Positions 32,974 to 41,990 are shown, counted from the stretch's first letter. The stretch is 64,000 nucleotides of DNA from MPNO01 sp965200535 (GCA_965200535.1 CBDAUF010000002.1:1488001-1552000); one strand, 5' to 3'. Notes: generated by a model from the letters alone, not told the origin. A program made the numbers and translations.

Positions 32974-33696
32974 TCAGCGCGACGACAGGATCACCGAAAG
33001 CAGATTGCCGGCGTAGTCCGCCGCCTTGTCGGTCTCCATCAGGCGCGCATTCGCGAGGAACTGCTTGCAGGTGACGAGCGCATCGCGCCGCCGGGCTGTG
33101 AGGGTCGCGAGCATGGCCTCGGTCTCCCCGGCAAGGGCGTCGGCAGGGACGACATGGCTGACGAAACCGAGGGTGTGCGCCGTCGCCGCATCCACGCTGT
33201 CGGTCGAATAGACCAGCCAGGCGATCGCCTTCGGCATGGTGCGGTCGATATGCGCGCACATCGCCAGCGTCGGCGGCAGGTCGTGGGTCATTTCGGGCAG
33301 GCTGAACCGCGCATCGGCGGCGGCGATGGTGAGGTCGCAAACCGCCGCCACGGCGCAGCCGAAGCCTGCCGCCCGGCCCTGCACCGCGGCGACGACGGGA
33401 ATTTCCGCCCCGCGCACGGCGGCGTAGAGCCCGAGAATGGGGCGGGTCAGACCTTCCCGCATCTCGAATGCCGTGTTCTTTCCCCGCGCGGCGCCGGGGT
33501 CGCGGCCGACGCAGAAATCGTCTCCCGCGCCGGTCAGCGCGATGGCCTTGAGGGCCGGATCGCTGCCCGCATCGTGCAGCAGCCGGGTGAGTTCGGCGAT
33601 CATCGCCTCCGACATCAGGTTGCCGCTGTCCGGCCGGTCGATCCTGACGCGCGCGATCTCGCCGTCGCGTTCCAGCACGATTCCGTTGTCGGCCAT
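32974..33696 (-). CDS. Enoyl-CoA hydratase/isomerase family protein
   Basis: A 240-residue crotonase-fold enzyme. The oxyanion-hole regions are GDDFCVGRDPG (near 57-67) and AVQGRAAGFGCAVAAVCDLTIA (near 103-124). The Glu of the second hydratase acid is near SLPEMTHDL, but the first catalytic Glu of true hydratases is not evident in AAGFGCAVA. The precise activity (hydratase, isomerase, dehalogenase or C-C hydrolase) is therefore open. It lies ten bases after the large molybdenum hydroxylase subunit gene and is the last gene of that operon, suggesting that the hydroxylated product is handled as a CoA thioester. Confidence 0.85.
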   Translation of the reverse strand: MADNGIVLERDGEIARVRIDRPDSGNLMSEAMIAELTRLLHDAGSDPALKAIALTGAGDDFCVGRDPGAARGKNTAFEMREGLTRPILGLYAAVRGAEIPVVAAVQGRAAGFGCAVAAVCDLTIAAADARFSLPEMTHDLPPTLAMCAHIDRTMPKAIAWLVYSTDSVDAATAHTLGFVSHVVPADALAGETEAMLATLTARRRDALVTCKQFLANARLMETDKAADYAGNLLSVILSSR

Positions 33697-33706
33697 ATGG
33701 TTCCTC

Positions 33707-36043
33707 CTATGCGCGCGCGCCGGCGCCGTCGATCAGTGCGGCCAGCCGACCCGGCATGATCGGCACAGCGTCGAGGGCGACGCCGAACGGGCGAAGCGCG
33801 TCTTCCACCGCCGCCGCGATCGCGGCGAGCGCGGGGATGGTGCCCCCCTCGCCCGCCCCTTTCACCCCGAGCGGATTGTTGGGAGTGGGCGATTCCACGT
33901 GGACGACCTCGATCCTCGGGATCGACGGCGCCGCCGGCAGCAAATAGTCGGCGAAGGTCGTCGTCACCGGCTGCGCGTCCGCGTCATAGCCCATCCATTC
34001 GAGCAGGGTGTTGCCGATGCCGTGTGCGCACGCGCCGTGCACCTGTCCGTCGACGATGAACGGATTGATGAGGTTCCCCGAATCGTGCGCCATCGCGTAA
34101 GCGGCGATCTCGACATGGCCGGTTTCGGGATCGACCTCGACCTCGACCACCGCCGTGCCGTTGCAGTAGGCGGCTTGCGGGGGCGAAAAATACTCCGTCG
34201 ATTCGAGCCCCGGCTCCACCCCGCCGGGCAGCGAGAAGCCCGGCATGCCGCGCACCGCCCGGGCGACATCGCGGAGCGTCGTCGAGACTTCCGGGACGCC
34301 CTTGACGAAAATCCGCCCGTCCTCGATGTCGAGATCTTCCTCCGCCGCTTCCAGCAGGTGCGACGCGACCTTGAGGGCCTTTTCCCGTACCGCGGTCGCA
34401 GCCATATGGACCGAATTGCCGGCATTGACCGCAATGCGGCTCGCGAAGGTGCCGATCCCGTTGGCGATCTTGCCGGTATCGCCGACCTCGACGGAAATGT
34501 CCCAGGGATCGACGCCGAGCGGTTCTGCGCAAAGCTGGGCGAGGGTCGTCCAGTGCCCCTGGCCGGAATCGCCGCCTCCCGTGTAGACGGTGATCCTGCC
34601 GTTCGGGTGCACGCGCACCGTGGCGCCCTCGAACGGGCCGAGCCCGGTGCCCTCGACGAAGTTGGCAATGCCGATGCCGCGATACCGGCCTTCGGCGCGG
34701 GCGCGCTCCTTGCGCGCCGGGAAACCGTCGTAATCGGCGAGCGCCAGCGCCTCGGCCTGGCAGCGGGGGTAGTCGCCGCTGTCGTAGGTCATCGGCCGGC
34801 CGTCGCGGAAGATCAGGCCGAACGAGTAGGGCATGGACTCGGCGGGGATGAAGTTGCGCCGGCGAATCTCCGCCCGGTCGATGCCGAGTCCGTCCGCCGC
34901 CCGGTCGAGCAGCCGCTCCATCGCGAACACCGCCTGCGGCCGCCCGGCGCCGCGCACCGGCGTCACCGCGACCTTGTTGGTCAACGCGACCCGCGTAGCG
35001 AGTTCGTAGGCCGGTATGACATACGGCCCCGGAACCGTGGTCGCCGAAATGTAGGGGCTGATGATCCCCCACGGCATGTAGGCCCCGGTGTCGTGAATCA
35101 TGGCGCCGCGGACGCCGAGAATCCGGCCCTCGCCGTCGCAGGCGAGCGCCATTTCCCAGTACTGGTCGCGTTCCTGGTTGGTGGCGACGAAATTTTCGCG
35201 TCGGTCCTCGACCCACTTGATCGGCCGGCCGAACATCGACGCGCAGAGCGGGATCAGCGCCTCCTCGACGTAATAGACCGTCTTCGGTCCGAAGCCGCCG
35301 CCCACTTCGGGGGCGATCACGCGCAGCCTGTCGGCCGGCCAGTCGAGCATGTCGACGACGTTCTGCTTGACGAGAAACGGCGACTGGGTGGCCGACCACA
35401 GGGTGACGGTGTCGCGGAGCGAATCGGGCTCGGCGACGACGGCCCGGTTCTCGATCGCGAGGCCGGCGCCGCGGTGGCTCCACAGCGACACCTCGAACAC
35501 GTGCTCGGCGCCGGCAAACGCTGCGGCCGTATCGCCGTAGCCCACCGTGAATTCGGCGCCGATATTGTTCGGGCTGTCGACATGGCAGGGCGCAGCGCCG
35601 TCGGCGAGCGCGTCGCGGCAGTCGGATGCGGCCGGGAGGGTCTCGTAATCCACCGCGACGGCGGCCGCCGCATCCTCCGCCCGGTACCGGGTGTCGGCCA
35701 ACACCATGGCGATCGGCTCGCCGACGAAACAGACTTCCTCGTCCTCCAGCAGGCGCTGCTGAAACGGCTGGGTAATCGCCGGATTGGGGACCTGGAACGG
35801 CACCCGGACATCGCGCAGCCGGGGCGGCAGGTCGGCGGCGGTGACGATCCTGAACACCCCCGGCATGGCCTCCGCCGCCGTCGCGTCGATGCCGCCGATT
35901 CGCGCGTGCGCCTGCGTCGAGCGGACGAACGCCGCCTCGAGCATGCCGGGCAGATGGATGTCGTCGGTGAAAACCGCGCGGCCGGTCAGCAGCGCCGGGT
36001 CCTCCATGCGCCGGACCCGGGCGCCCATCGCCCTGGCGCCCAC
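33707..36043 (-). CDS. Molybdenum hydroxylase large subunit (CoxL-like, xanthine dehydrogenase family)
   Basis: A 778-residue molybdopterin-cytosine-dinucleotide-binding subunit. The N-terminal aldehyde-oxidase hammerhead domain (about 15-140) is followed by the Mo-binding domains, with GGGFGPKT, GAGRPQAVFAMERLLD and the C-terminal catalytic-Glu motif GVKGAGEGGTIPALAAI. The active-site loop reads VRGAGR, the form II type. It lacks the AYxCSFR loop of true aerobic CO dehydrogenase, so CO oxidation is unlikely; aldehydes, N-heteroaromatics or other substrates fit better. The GTG at 36043, four bases after the small-subunit stop, or the ATG at 36028 could be the start. Order medium-small-large is that of coxMSL. 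Confidence 0.9.
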   Translation of the reverse strand: MGARAMGARVRRMEDPALLTGRAVFTDDIHLPGMLEAAFVRSTQAHARIGGIDATAAEAMPGVFRIVTAADLPPRLRDVRVPFQVPNPAITQPFQQRLLEDEEVCFVGEPIAMVLADTRYRAEDAAAAVAVDYETLPAASDCRDALADGAAPCHVDSPNNIGAEFTVGYGDTAAAFAGAEHVFEVSLWSHRGAGLAIENRAVVAEPDSLRDTVTLWSATQSPFLVKQNVVDMLDWPADRLRVIAPEVGGGFGPKTVYYVEEALIPLCASMFGRPIKWVEDRRENFVATNQERDQYWEMALACDGEGRILGVRGAMIHDTGAYMPWGIISPYISATTVPGPYVIPAYELATRVALTNKVAVTPVRGAGRPQAVFAMERLLDRAADGLGIDRAEIRRRNFIPAESMPYSFGLIFRDGRPMTYDSGDYPRCQAEALALADYDGFPARKERARAEGRYRGIGIANFVEGTGLGPFEGATVRVHPNGRITVYTGGGDSGQGHWTTLAQLCAEPLGVDPWDISVEVGDTGKIANGIGTFASRIAVNAGNSVHMAATAVREKALKVASHLLEAAEEDLDIEDGRIFVKGVPEVSTTLRDVARAVRGMPGFSLPGGVEPGLESTEYFSPPQAAYCNGTAVVEVEVDPETGHVEIAAYAMAHDSGNLINPFIVDGQVHGACAHGIGNTLLEWMGYDADAQPVTTTFADYLLPAAPSIPRIEVVHVESPTPNNPLGVKGAGEGGTIPALAAIAAAVEDALRPFGVALDAVPIMPGRLAALIDGAGARA

Positions 36044-36047
36044 GGCG

Positions 36048-36542
36048 CTAGGCCTTGGCCTCTTCGCCCCTCAGGCGTCCGGCCGCGTCGAGCGCGGCAT
36101 CGACGATGCCCTGATAGCCGGTACAGCGGCAGAGATTGCCCGAAATGGCGATCCTCACTTCCTGCTCGGTCGGATCGGGGTTGTCGCGCAGGAACTCGAG
36201 CAGCGTGGTCAGCATACCCGGCGTGCAGTAGCCGCACTGCAGGCCGTGATTGTCCATGAAGGCCTGCTGCAGCGGGTGAAGCTCCTCCTCGTTGGGCGCG
36301 ATGCCCTCGATCGTCAGGAGTTCGTGGCCGTCCGCCTGGACCGCGAGCATCAGGCAGCTGCGCGCGCTCATCCCGTCGAGCAGGATCGTGCAGGCGCCGC
36401 ACACACCGTGTTCGCAGCCGACATGAGTGCCGGTCAGTTCGACTTCGTGGCGGATGAAATCGGACAGCAGCAGCCTGGTCTCGACCTCCCGCTCGTAGGT
36501 GTCGCCGTTGATGGTGACGCTGATCCGGCGCCTGTCAGTCAT
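36048..36542 (-). CDS. Molybdenum hydroxylase small (2Fe-2S) subunit (CoxS-like)
   Basis: A 164-residue two-cluster iron-sulfur subunit that passes electrons from the Mo site to FAD. The plant-type cluster ligands are in GCEHGVCGACTILLDG with a further Cys in RSCLM. The second, C-terminal helical cluster has CGYCTPGM and CRCTGYQGIV. ATG at 36542 overlaps the last eight bases of the FAD-subunit gene, and the stop is four bases before the large-subunit start. Length and motif order are entirely typical for the xanthine dehydrogenase/CO dehydrogenase group. Confidence 0.95.
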   Translation of the reverse strand: MTDRRRISVTINGDTYEREVETRLLLSDFIRHEVELTGTHVGCEHGVCGACTILLDGMSARSCLMLAVQADGHELLTIEGIAPNEEELHPLQQAFMDNHGLQCGYCTPGMLTTLLEFLRDNPDPTEQEVRIAISGNLCRCTGYQGIVDAALDAAGRLRGEEAKA

Positions 36543-37407
36543 CGGTTCCTCCCAGGCGCGTCTGCGCCTTTTCCAGCGCACGCCGCGACAGCACCGCCGC
36601 CAGATGCTGCCGGTACGAGGACGGGGCGTGAATGTCCTCCATCGCGTCGATTGCGCGCGCCGTTTCGGCAGCGGCGCGGAACAGTTCGAGTTCCGGCGTC
36701 TGGCCGGCGATCATCTCTTCCGCCTCCGTACAGCGGACGGGCGACGGGCCGACGCCGCTGACCGTGATCGAGACCCGGTCCACCTTGCCCGCGGCATCGG
36801 CCGTCATCAGCGCCGCCGCCGACACGATGGCGAAATCGCCGTGCCTGCGGGCGAATTCGATGAACGCATAGCCGTGGCCCTCGTCCCAGAGCGGGAAGGT
36901 CGCGCCGGTCACCATCTCGTCGAGTTCGATCGACGGTGTCATGTAGCCCGCCGGAAAATCGGCCATTGCGATGTCGCGCTTGCCGCGCTTGCTGTCGATA
37001 TGGATCGTGGCGTCCAGCGCCATCGCCACCGCCGGAAGCTCGGCGGACGGATCGAGATGGGCGAGGCTTCCGCCGAGCGTTCCCCGGTTGCGGGTCTGGC
37101 GGTGGCCGACCTGCAGGATCGCTTCGGCCATGATCGGGCAGCGCGCCGCCACGACGTCGGAAAACTCGATCTCGCGCTGGCGCGTCATCCCGCCGATGCG
37201 CAGCGCGCCGTTTTCCGGCTCGATCCCGGCGAGGCCCTCGACCCGGTTGAGGTCGATCACGTCGTCGGGGAGGACGTAGCGCATGTTGAGCATGGGCATC
37301 AGCGACTGCCCGCCGGACAGCAGGCGCGCGTTGTCCTTCTCCGCCAGCAGATCCAGGACATCCGGGATCGTGCGCGGATCGTGATAGGTGAACGGCGGAG
37401 GTTTCAT
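36535..37407 (-). CDS. Molybdenum hydroxylase FAD-binding medium subunit (CoxM-like)
   Basis: A 290-residue FAD subunit that takes electrons from the iron-sulfur subunit to a quinone or other acceptor. The FAD pyrophosphate loop is ARLLSGGQSLMPMLNMRY near residues 27-44 and the second FAD motif is TRNRGTLGGSLAHLDPSAELP near 104-124, both as in CoxM. The C-terminal CO-dehydrogenase flavoprotein domain follows (VRCTEAEEMIAG). It is the promoter-proximal gene of a medium-small-large-enoyl-CoA hydratase operon. Its promoter should lie in the 219 bases shared with the divergent secreted deacetylase, where I found no strong minus-strand match. Confidence 0.93.
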   Translation of the reverse strand: MKPPPFTYHDPRTIPDVLDLLAEKDNARLLSGGQSLMPMLNMRYVLPDDVIDLNRVEGLAGIEPENGALRIGGMTRQREIEFSDVVAARCPIMAEAILQVGHRQTRNRGTLGGSLAHLDPSAELPAVAMALDATIHIDSKRGKRDIAMADFPAGYMTPSIELDEMVTGATFPLWDEGHGYAFIEFARRHGDFAIVSAAALMTADAAGKVDRVSITVSGVGPSPVRCTEAEEMIAGQTPELELFRAAAETARAIDAMEDIHAPSSYRQHLAAVLSRRALEKAQTRLGGTDD

Positions 37408-37549
37408 CTCTTGCCTCGCCCTGGTTGCAGACCATGCGGGCCGGGCAGGCGGTGCGGCCGCTCTCCTGCCCGACGGACTCTCTCGCAGGGGTAAGAATCT
37501 ATTCGGAACGCCCGACGGGGCAAGGACAATCGGCGGGGCGGCGCGGGGT

Positions 37550-37577
37550 TTGACAACCGCCCCCTCAAATGTAGACA
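37550..37577 (+). promoter_or_regulatory. Promoter upstream of the secreted deacetylase
   Basis: Consensus -35 TTGACA (37550-37555), a 16-base spacer and the -10 TAGACA (37572-37577) place the start near 37584, about 43 bases before the ATG at 37627. The 37408-37626 interval is shared with the divergent coxMSL-like operon. Confidence 0.5.
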
Positions 37578-37626
37578 AAGGTTGGGCAGCGCCCAGTTCA
37601 CATCCGCGTCCGCCGGGAAGCGCGCC

Positions 37627-38685
37627 ATGACCGATCGCCCGCACGGCCCGTTCCGACAATGGATGCGGCGCGCTGCTCTCCCGGCGGCGGTCGCGGCCGC
37701 CCTGGCGGTTACGGCTCCCGCGCTCGCCGGAAGTTCGGCGGTCGTCTTCATGTACCACCGCTTCGGCGAGAGCGCCTACCCGTCCACCAACACCACGATC
37801 GCGCAGTTGGAGGCGCATATCGATACCCTGAGCGGGGAGCGATTCGCCGTTCTGCCGTTGTCCGAGATCGTGTCTGCCGTGCGCGCGGGGCGCCCCCTGC
37901 CGGACCGCGCCGTCGGGCTCAGCATCGACGATGCGTTCCTGTCGGTCTACACCGAGGCTTGGCCCAGGCTGCGGCGCGCCGGGCTCCCGTTCACCCTGTT
38001 CGTGGCGACGGAGCCGATCGACCGCGGGCGCAGGGGCTACATGAGCTGGGAGCAGATCCGCGAACTTGCCGCCGCCGGCGTCGCCATCGGCAGCCAGACG
38101 GCGACGCATCCCCACATGCCCCTGCTGACGCCGGCCGCGAACGCAGCCGAACTGGCAACGTCCAACGAGCGCTTCGCGAAGGAGTTGGGTGCGCCGCCGC
38201 CGCTCTTCGCCTATCCCTTCGGAGAAACCGGCAGCGCGGTCCGGGCGGCGGTGATGGAGGCCGGGTTCACGGCCGCGTTCGGCCAGCACTCGGGCGTGCT
38301 CTACCACGGCGGCGACTATTTCTATCTGCCCAGATTCGCCATGAACGAGGCCTACGGGAGTCTCGACCGGTTCTTGCTCGCGGCCAACGCCCTGCCGATC
38401 GAGGCGCGGGATATCGCCCCCGCCGACCCGCTGCTGGCCGGGCCGGCCAACCCGCCGGTGTTCGCGTTCACCGTGGCGGGCGCGGCGCGCCGGGCGCTGG
38501 ACCGGATCGCCTGTTATGTCTCGGGGCAGGGCAGCGCCGCCGTGGAACGCCGCCCCGGCGGCCGGATCGTCGTCAGGGTGGCCGAGGCCTTTCCGCCCGG
38601 CCGGGCGCGCATCAACTGCACCGCGCCCGCACGCGAGGGAAGATGGCGCTGGTTCGGGATGCAGTTCTACATCCCGCCGCCCTGA
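37627..38685 (+). CDS. Exported polysaccharide deacetylase (NodB-fold)
   Basis: A 352-residue protein with a signal sequence (MRRAALPAAVAAALAVTAPALAG, residues 13-35) and a NodB deacetylase domain. Motifs: VFMYHRFGES, metal-binding acidic pair in SIDDAFLS, the H-x-x-H-like THPHM and the catalytic-lid LFAYPFGE. It likely removes N-acetyl groups from extracellular or cell-wall polysaccharide. A further domain of about 85 residues after residue 265, with two Cys (IACYVSG and INCTAP) that could form a disulfide, is not part of the usual fold. A consensus promoter and GGGAAG ribosome-binding site precede it. Confidence 0.85.
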   Translation: MTDRPHGPFRQWMRRAALPAAVAAALAVTAPALAGSSAVVFMYHRFGESAYPSTNTTIAQLEAHIDTLSGERFAVLPLSEIVSAVRAGRPLPDRAVGLSIDDAFLSVYTEAWPRLRRAGLPFTLFVATEPIDRGRRGYMSWEQIRELAAAGVAIGSQTATHPHMPLLTPAANAAELATSNERFAKELGAPPPLFAYPFGETGSAVRAAVMEAGFTAAFGQHSGVLYHGGDYFYLPRFAMNEAYGSLDRFLLAANALPIEARDIAPADPLLAGPANPPVFAFTVAGAARRALDRIACYVSGQGSAAVERRPGGRIVVRVAEAFPPGRARINCTAPAREGRWRWFGMQFYIPPP

Positions 38686-38697
38686 ACCGCCGTCCTG

Positions 38698-39246
38698 TCA
38701 GGCGGCGGAGCGCATCTTGAGTTTGAGGCCGACGACCCGGTAGATGTCGAGCCCGGTCAGGCTCACGATCTCGCGGAGCGGCAGGGTGGTCTCGGCCAGC
38801 AAGACCTGGGCGAAGCTGTGCGGGCTGCGGCTGCGCCTGCTCGTTCCCGGCCCGCCGGCCGATGACGCCCTGGCGGGCTGCGCGCGCTCGCCGGCGTCGA
38901 GACCCCGTTCCCTGGCCTGCCGCAGGGCGCGTTCGTAGTCTTCCTTCTCGGCCCGCAGCCGCGCCTCCGAACGGGCGACGATGTCGGCCATCTCCTGTGC
39001 GGTATACTGCCGCGCCCGCTGCGGCGCCTGCATTTTCGCGCCCGCCCCGTGCGCGTACCGGTTCCGGGCGGCTTCCTGCAACGACATCCCGTGGCGTCCG
39101 GCGAGCCTCCGCGCGGCGTCGAGCGCGTTGGCGCGCTCGCCGGGGTACGGGCTTTCCGAGGCGACCTTGAGCAGCGCGCCGAACCGCGCACGCTCCGCCT
39201 CGGACAGCGGCGTGGCCGTATCGATCGTGTCGGCGGGCGACATCAT
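38698..39246 (-). CDS. DUF2786-domain protein
   Basis: A 182-residue protein with the DUF2786 helical domain at 14-63 (FGALLKVASESPYPGERANALDAARRLAGRHGM), a charged coiled-coil-like middle (EARLRAEKEDYERALRQARERG) and a C-terminal helix-turn-helix-like segment (LREIVSLTGLDIYRVVGLKLKMR). Proteins of this type are known only as domains of unknown function, often near mobile or DNA-related genes. Here it is a single gene, convergent with the secreted deacetylase. No function can be assigned; DNA binding through the C-terminal segment is a guess. Confidence 0.7.
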   Translation of the reverse strand: MMSPADTIDTATPLSEAERARFGALLKVASESPYPGERANALDAARRLAGRHGMSLQEAARNRYAHGAGAKMQAPQRARQYTAQEMADIVARSEARLRAEKEDYERALRQARERGLDAGERAQPARASSAGGPGTSRRSRSPHSFAQVLLAETTLPLREIVSLTGLDIYRVVGLKLKMRSAA

Positions 39247-39398
39247 GAAGCGAGATTAGCACATATCGCCCGGAATCGACCTGCCTGCGTCCGGCATCGT
39301 CATCCGTTCGGCGCGGTCGGGAACCGCTGGCCCGGTTGAAAGGCGCGCTCACTTCGCCCATTTTCCCAGCGGGTTCGCGAACGGGGGGCGCATCGCCG

Positions 39399-39983
39399 AT
39401 GGCAACGGGTTCGGACAACTGGTCGAGGAGCGTCAAACCGATCACCGAGTACGGCCCGCTGATCGTTTTTTTCTGCACCTATCTTCTGTTCGACCTCATC
39501 GCAGCGACGGCGGCGCTGATGGCCGCCACCGCCGCTGCACTCGCGCTGTCCTACGCCGTCAACCGACGAATACCGCTGCTGCCGCTGGTCACCGCAGGCG
39601 TCGTCGGCGTGTTCGGCGGCCTGACGCTGTGGCTCAACGACGAGACCTTCATCAAGCTCAAACCGACCATCGTCCAGGGGCTGATCGCGGCCGTCCTGCT
39701 GGGCGGCCTCGCCTTCGGCCGGCCCCTTCTCAAGCCGGTGCTGGGCTCGACGTGGCACATGAACGATGAGGGCTGGCGTCGTCTCACCTTTCGTTTCGGC
39801 GTGTTCTTCGCCGCCATGGCACTGCTCAACGAGGCGGTCTGGCGCACCCAGAGCACCGATTTCTGGGTCAGCTTCAAGGTGTTCGGGTTGATGGGTCTGA
39901 CCTTCCTGTTCATCCTGACCCAACTGCCGCTGCTCAACCGTTACCATGCCGGCAGCCCGGCGGCGGGTTCCGGGGAGCGGTGA
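39399..39983 (+). CDS. yciB: Inner membrane-spanning protein YciB/IspZ (septation protein A family)
   Basis: A 194-residue protein with five predicted transmembrane helices (from LIVFFCTYLLFDLIAATAAL onward) and the family's conserved loop LNDETFIKLKPTIVQ and later AVWRTQSTDFWVSFKVFG. It takes part in cell-envelope integrity and septation. The ATG at 39399 follows GGGGGG-rich sequence and lacks the non-membranous N-terminal extension of the upstream in-frame start at 39336. It is 95 bases before nfuA on the same strand, likely separately transcribed. Confidence 0.9.
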   Translation: MATGSDNWSRSVKPITEYGPLIVFFCTYLLFDLIAATAALMAATAAALALSYAVNRRIPLLPLVTAGVVGVFGGLTLWLNDETFIKLKPTIVQGLIAAVLLGGLAFGRPLLKPVLGSTWHMNDEGWRRLTFRFGVFFAAMALLNEAVWRTQSTDFWVSFKVFGLMGLTFLFILTQLPLLNRYHAGSPAAGSGER

Positions 39984-40078
39984 GGAGACCGCGCGCCGGT
40001 ATTGATCCGGACCGGATTCGTCCTATTTCATAAACCGGCGCGCAGCCCCTAAGACGCCCGAAGACGATTGGAGAGGCC

Positions 40079-40627
40079 ATGTTCATCCAGACCGAGCAGA
40101 CCCCCAACCCGGCGACACTGAAATTCCTGCCGGGACAGCCGATTATGGCCTCCGGCACGGCGTATTTCGCCAACCCCCAGACGGCAGCCTCCTCGCCGCT
40201 TGCGCTCCGGCTGTTTGCCGTCGATGGGGTGACGGGGGTTTTCTTCGGCGCCGATTTCGTCAGTGTCACCAAGGACGATTCGCTCGAATGGCATGTGCTC
40301 AAGCCGTCGATTCTGGGCGCGCTGATGGAGCACCTGACGGCGGGGCTGCCGGTCGTCGAGGGAACGGCGGACGAGTCTGCCCCCGCCGCCGACGACGATG
40401 CGGTGGTCACGCAGATCAAGGACCTGCTCGACACCCGCGTCCGCCCCGCGGTGGCGATGGACGGCGGCGATATCGTCTTCTACGGCTTCGAGGACGGGGT
40501 CGTCTATCTCCAGATGCAGGGCGCGTGTTCGGGCTGTCCGAGTTCGACCGCGACCCTCAAAATGGGGGTCGAGAACCTGCTCCGGCACTACGTTCCCGAG
40601 GTCGCCCGCGTCGAGGCGGTGCTGTAG
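40079..40627 (+). CDS. nfuA: NfuA/NifU-like iron-sulfur cluster scaffold
   Basis: A 182-residue Fe-S carrier. The N-terminal Nfu_N domain (MFIQTEQTPNPATLKFLPGQ, to about 85) and C-terminal NifU domain (about 105-182) are both complete, with the cluster-binding CxxC in GACSGCPSST. It assembles and hands on 4Fe-4S clusters to apoproteins, which here would include IlvD, FbiC and the many oxygenases. Strong conservation in alphaproteobacteria; the start with TEQTPNP is diagnostic. It is convergent with the rhodanese gene 18 bases away. Confidence 0.95.
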   Translation: MFIQTEQTPNPATLKFLPGQPIMASGTAYFANPQTAASSPLALRLFAVDGVTGVFFGADFVSVTKDDSLEWHVLKPSILGALMEHLTAGLPVVEGTADESAPAADDDAVVTQIKDLLDTRVRPAVAMDGGDIVFYGFEDGVVYLQMQGACSGCPSSTATLKMGVENLLRHYVPEVARVEAVL

Positions 40628-40645
40628 GGCGCCGCCCCTCCCCTC

Positions 40646-40975
40646 TCAGTACTGCGGCAGAGAGGGATCGATCCGTTCGGCCCATGCGTTGATGCCGCCG
40701 CCCACGTTGGTGGCTCCCGCATAGCCCCGGTCGCGCAGCCAGACCGTCACCTGCATGCTGCGGCCGCCGGTGCGGCAGAGGACGGCGATCGTCGCGTCGC
40801 CCGGCAGTTCGCCGAGGCGTTCCGGCACGGTCCCCATGGGGATGTCGAGGCTGCCGGAAAGCGCGCTGATCCGGAGTTCGTGCGGCTCGCGCACGTCGAG
40901 CAGGAGGTGATCCTCGCCCTCCCTGCGCATGCGGTCGAGCTCTTCGACCGTGATTTCGAGCGGCGTCTCGGCCAT
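40646..40975 (-). CDS. Single-domain rhodanese (thiosulfate sulfurtransferase-like)
   Basis: A 109-residue rhodanese domain with the active-site cysteine in the loop CRTGGRS near residue 72, and the flanking LLLDVREPHEL motif. The size and loop (C-x4-R-S type) are like GlpE/PspE/MoeZ-type sulfur carriers. It lies 19 bases downstream of the dihydroxyphthalate-decarboxylase-like gene on the same strand, so it may be the end of that operon, and is convergent with nfuA. The in vivo sulfur donor is unknown. Confidence 0.85.
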   Translation of the reverse strand: MAETPLEITVEELDRMRREGEDHLLLDVREPHELRISALSGSLDIPMGTVPERLGELPGDATIAVLCRTGGRSMQVTVWLRDRGYAGATNVGGGINAWAERIDPSLPQY

Positions 40976-40994
40976 CGGCCCTTCCGTCCCCTCC

Positions 40995-41990
40995 TCAGAT
41001 CTTGGAAATTTCGAAGGTAGACGGGGCAAAGAGATCCTCGGCGGCGAGTTTGCGGACCGACAGCCCCTGGTCGTAGGAGTAGCGCGTGATGGTCTCGATC
41101 TCGTGGGCGCATTCCGCGACGCCGTAACGCCAGTAGTCGTTGCCCATCAGAGCCCGGGTCTCGAGCGCCTCCGCCTCCACCCAGGGGAGCGTGACATTGA
41201 GCGCGGCGATTTCCCGCACCTCGTCGAGCGCGATCGCCTTTGCCTTGAGCAGGGCCTTGTAGAGGCTTCCCGGCAGCCACGGATACTGCGCCGCGAGAGA
41301 CTTCTTCACCCCCATCAGATGCATGATGGGAAACAGCTTCGTCTTTTCCCAATAGGCGCGCTCCACGGCGCGGTAGTCGGGGAACAGCCGGGCGATGTTC
41401 GGCTTGCCCTGAAGGAAGCTCGACGGCGCACGGGCGGTGAGCAGCGCGTCGAGTTCCCCGGCCTCGAACAGTTCGACCAGCGTCCGGTCTTCGGGGATGG
41501 TCTGGAGATCGACCCCGTTGGTCAGCACCAGCGGCGTGCGTTCGTCGCGCCCGGCTTCCTCCTGGCCGCCCTGCCGCCAGTGGATCTGGTCCGGCCGGAC
41601 GCCGTACTCGTCCTCCAGCATGCCCCGCATCCAAACCGGGGCGGTCATCTGGTATTCGGGCACCCCCACCGTCTTGCCGCGCAAGTCCTCCGGCTTTTCG
41701 ATCCCCTTGTCCGTGCGGATGTAGATGCCGGAATGGCGAAACACGCGGGATACGAAGGCGGGAATGCCGACAAACGGGCTTTCGCCGCGTGCGGTGACGA
41801 TCATGAAGCTCGAGAACGACAGTTCGCAGGCGTCGAACTCCTGGAACCGGAAGGCCCGGAAGAACACTTCCTCCGGTTCCATCGGGATAAAGGTCACCTC
41901 GCAGCCTTCGACCTCGACCCGTCCGTCCTTGATCGCTGCGACGCGGTCGTAATCGCCGCATGCGATGGTAAGCGGAACCTTGGCGACCAT
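40995..41990 (-). CDS. 4,5-dihydroxyphthalate decarboxylase-like/PBP-fold protein (copy 2)
   Basis: A 331-residue protein of the Pht5-like family, which has a periplasmic-binding-protein fold. There is no signal peptide (the chain opens MVAKVPLTIACGDYDR), so it is probably a cytoplasmic enzyme rather than a transport receptor. Conserved segments shared with its neighbour at 42078 are VTFIPMEPEEVFFRAFRF/LTIEEVFFRFTRF, PAFVSRVFRHSGIYIR/PVFPSRVFRQSSLYVR, GKTVGVPEYQMTAPVW/GKRVGIPEWAQTASIY and the C-terminal S/CxRKLAxEDLF. It follows copy 1 by 87 bases. The exact aromatic acid is unknown. Confidence 0.78.
   Translation of the reverse strand: MVAKVPLTIACGDYDRVAAIKDGRVEVEGCEVTFIPMEPEEVFFRAFRFQEFDACELSFSSFMIVTARGESPFVGIPAFVSRVFRHSGIYIRTDKGIEKPEDLRGKTVGVPEYQMTAPVWMRGMLEDEYGVRPDQIHWRQGGQEEAGRDERTPLVLTNGVDLQTIPEDRTLVELFEAGELDALLTARAPSSFLQGKPNIARLFPDYRAVERAYWEKTKLFPIMHLMGVKKSLAAQYPWLPGSLYKALLKAKAIALDEVREIAALNVTLPWVEAEALETRALMGNDYWRYGVAECAHEIETITRYSYDQGLSVRKLAAEDLFAPSTFEISKI

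Noticed and set aside
33437..36259. Long plus-strand open frame opposite the molybdenum hydroxylase large subunit
   Set aside because: Antisense shadow of a confidently identified gene; no domain or ribosome-binding site.
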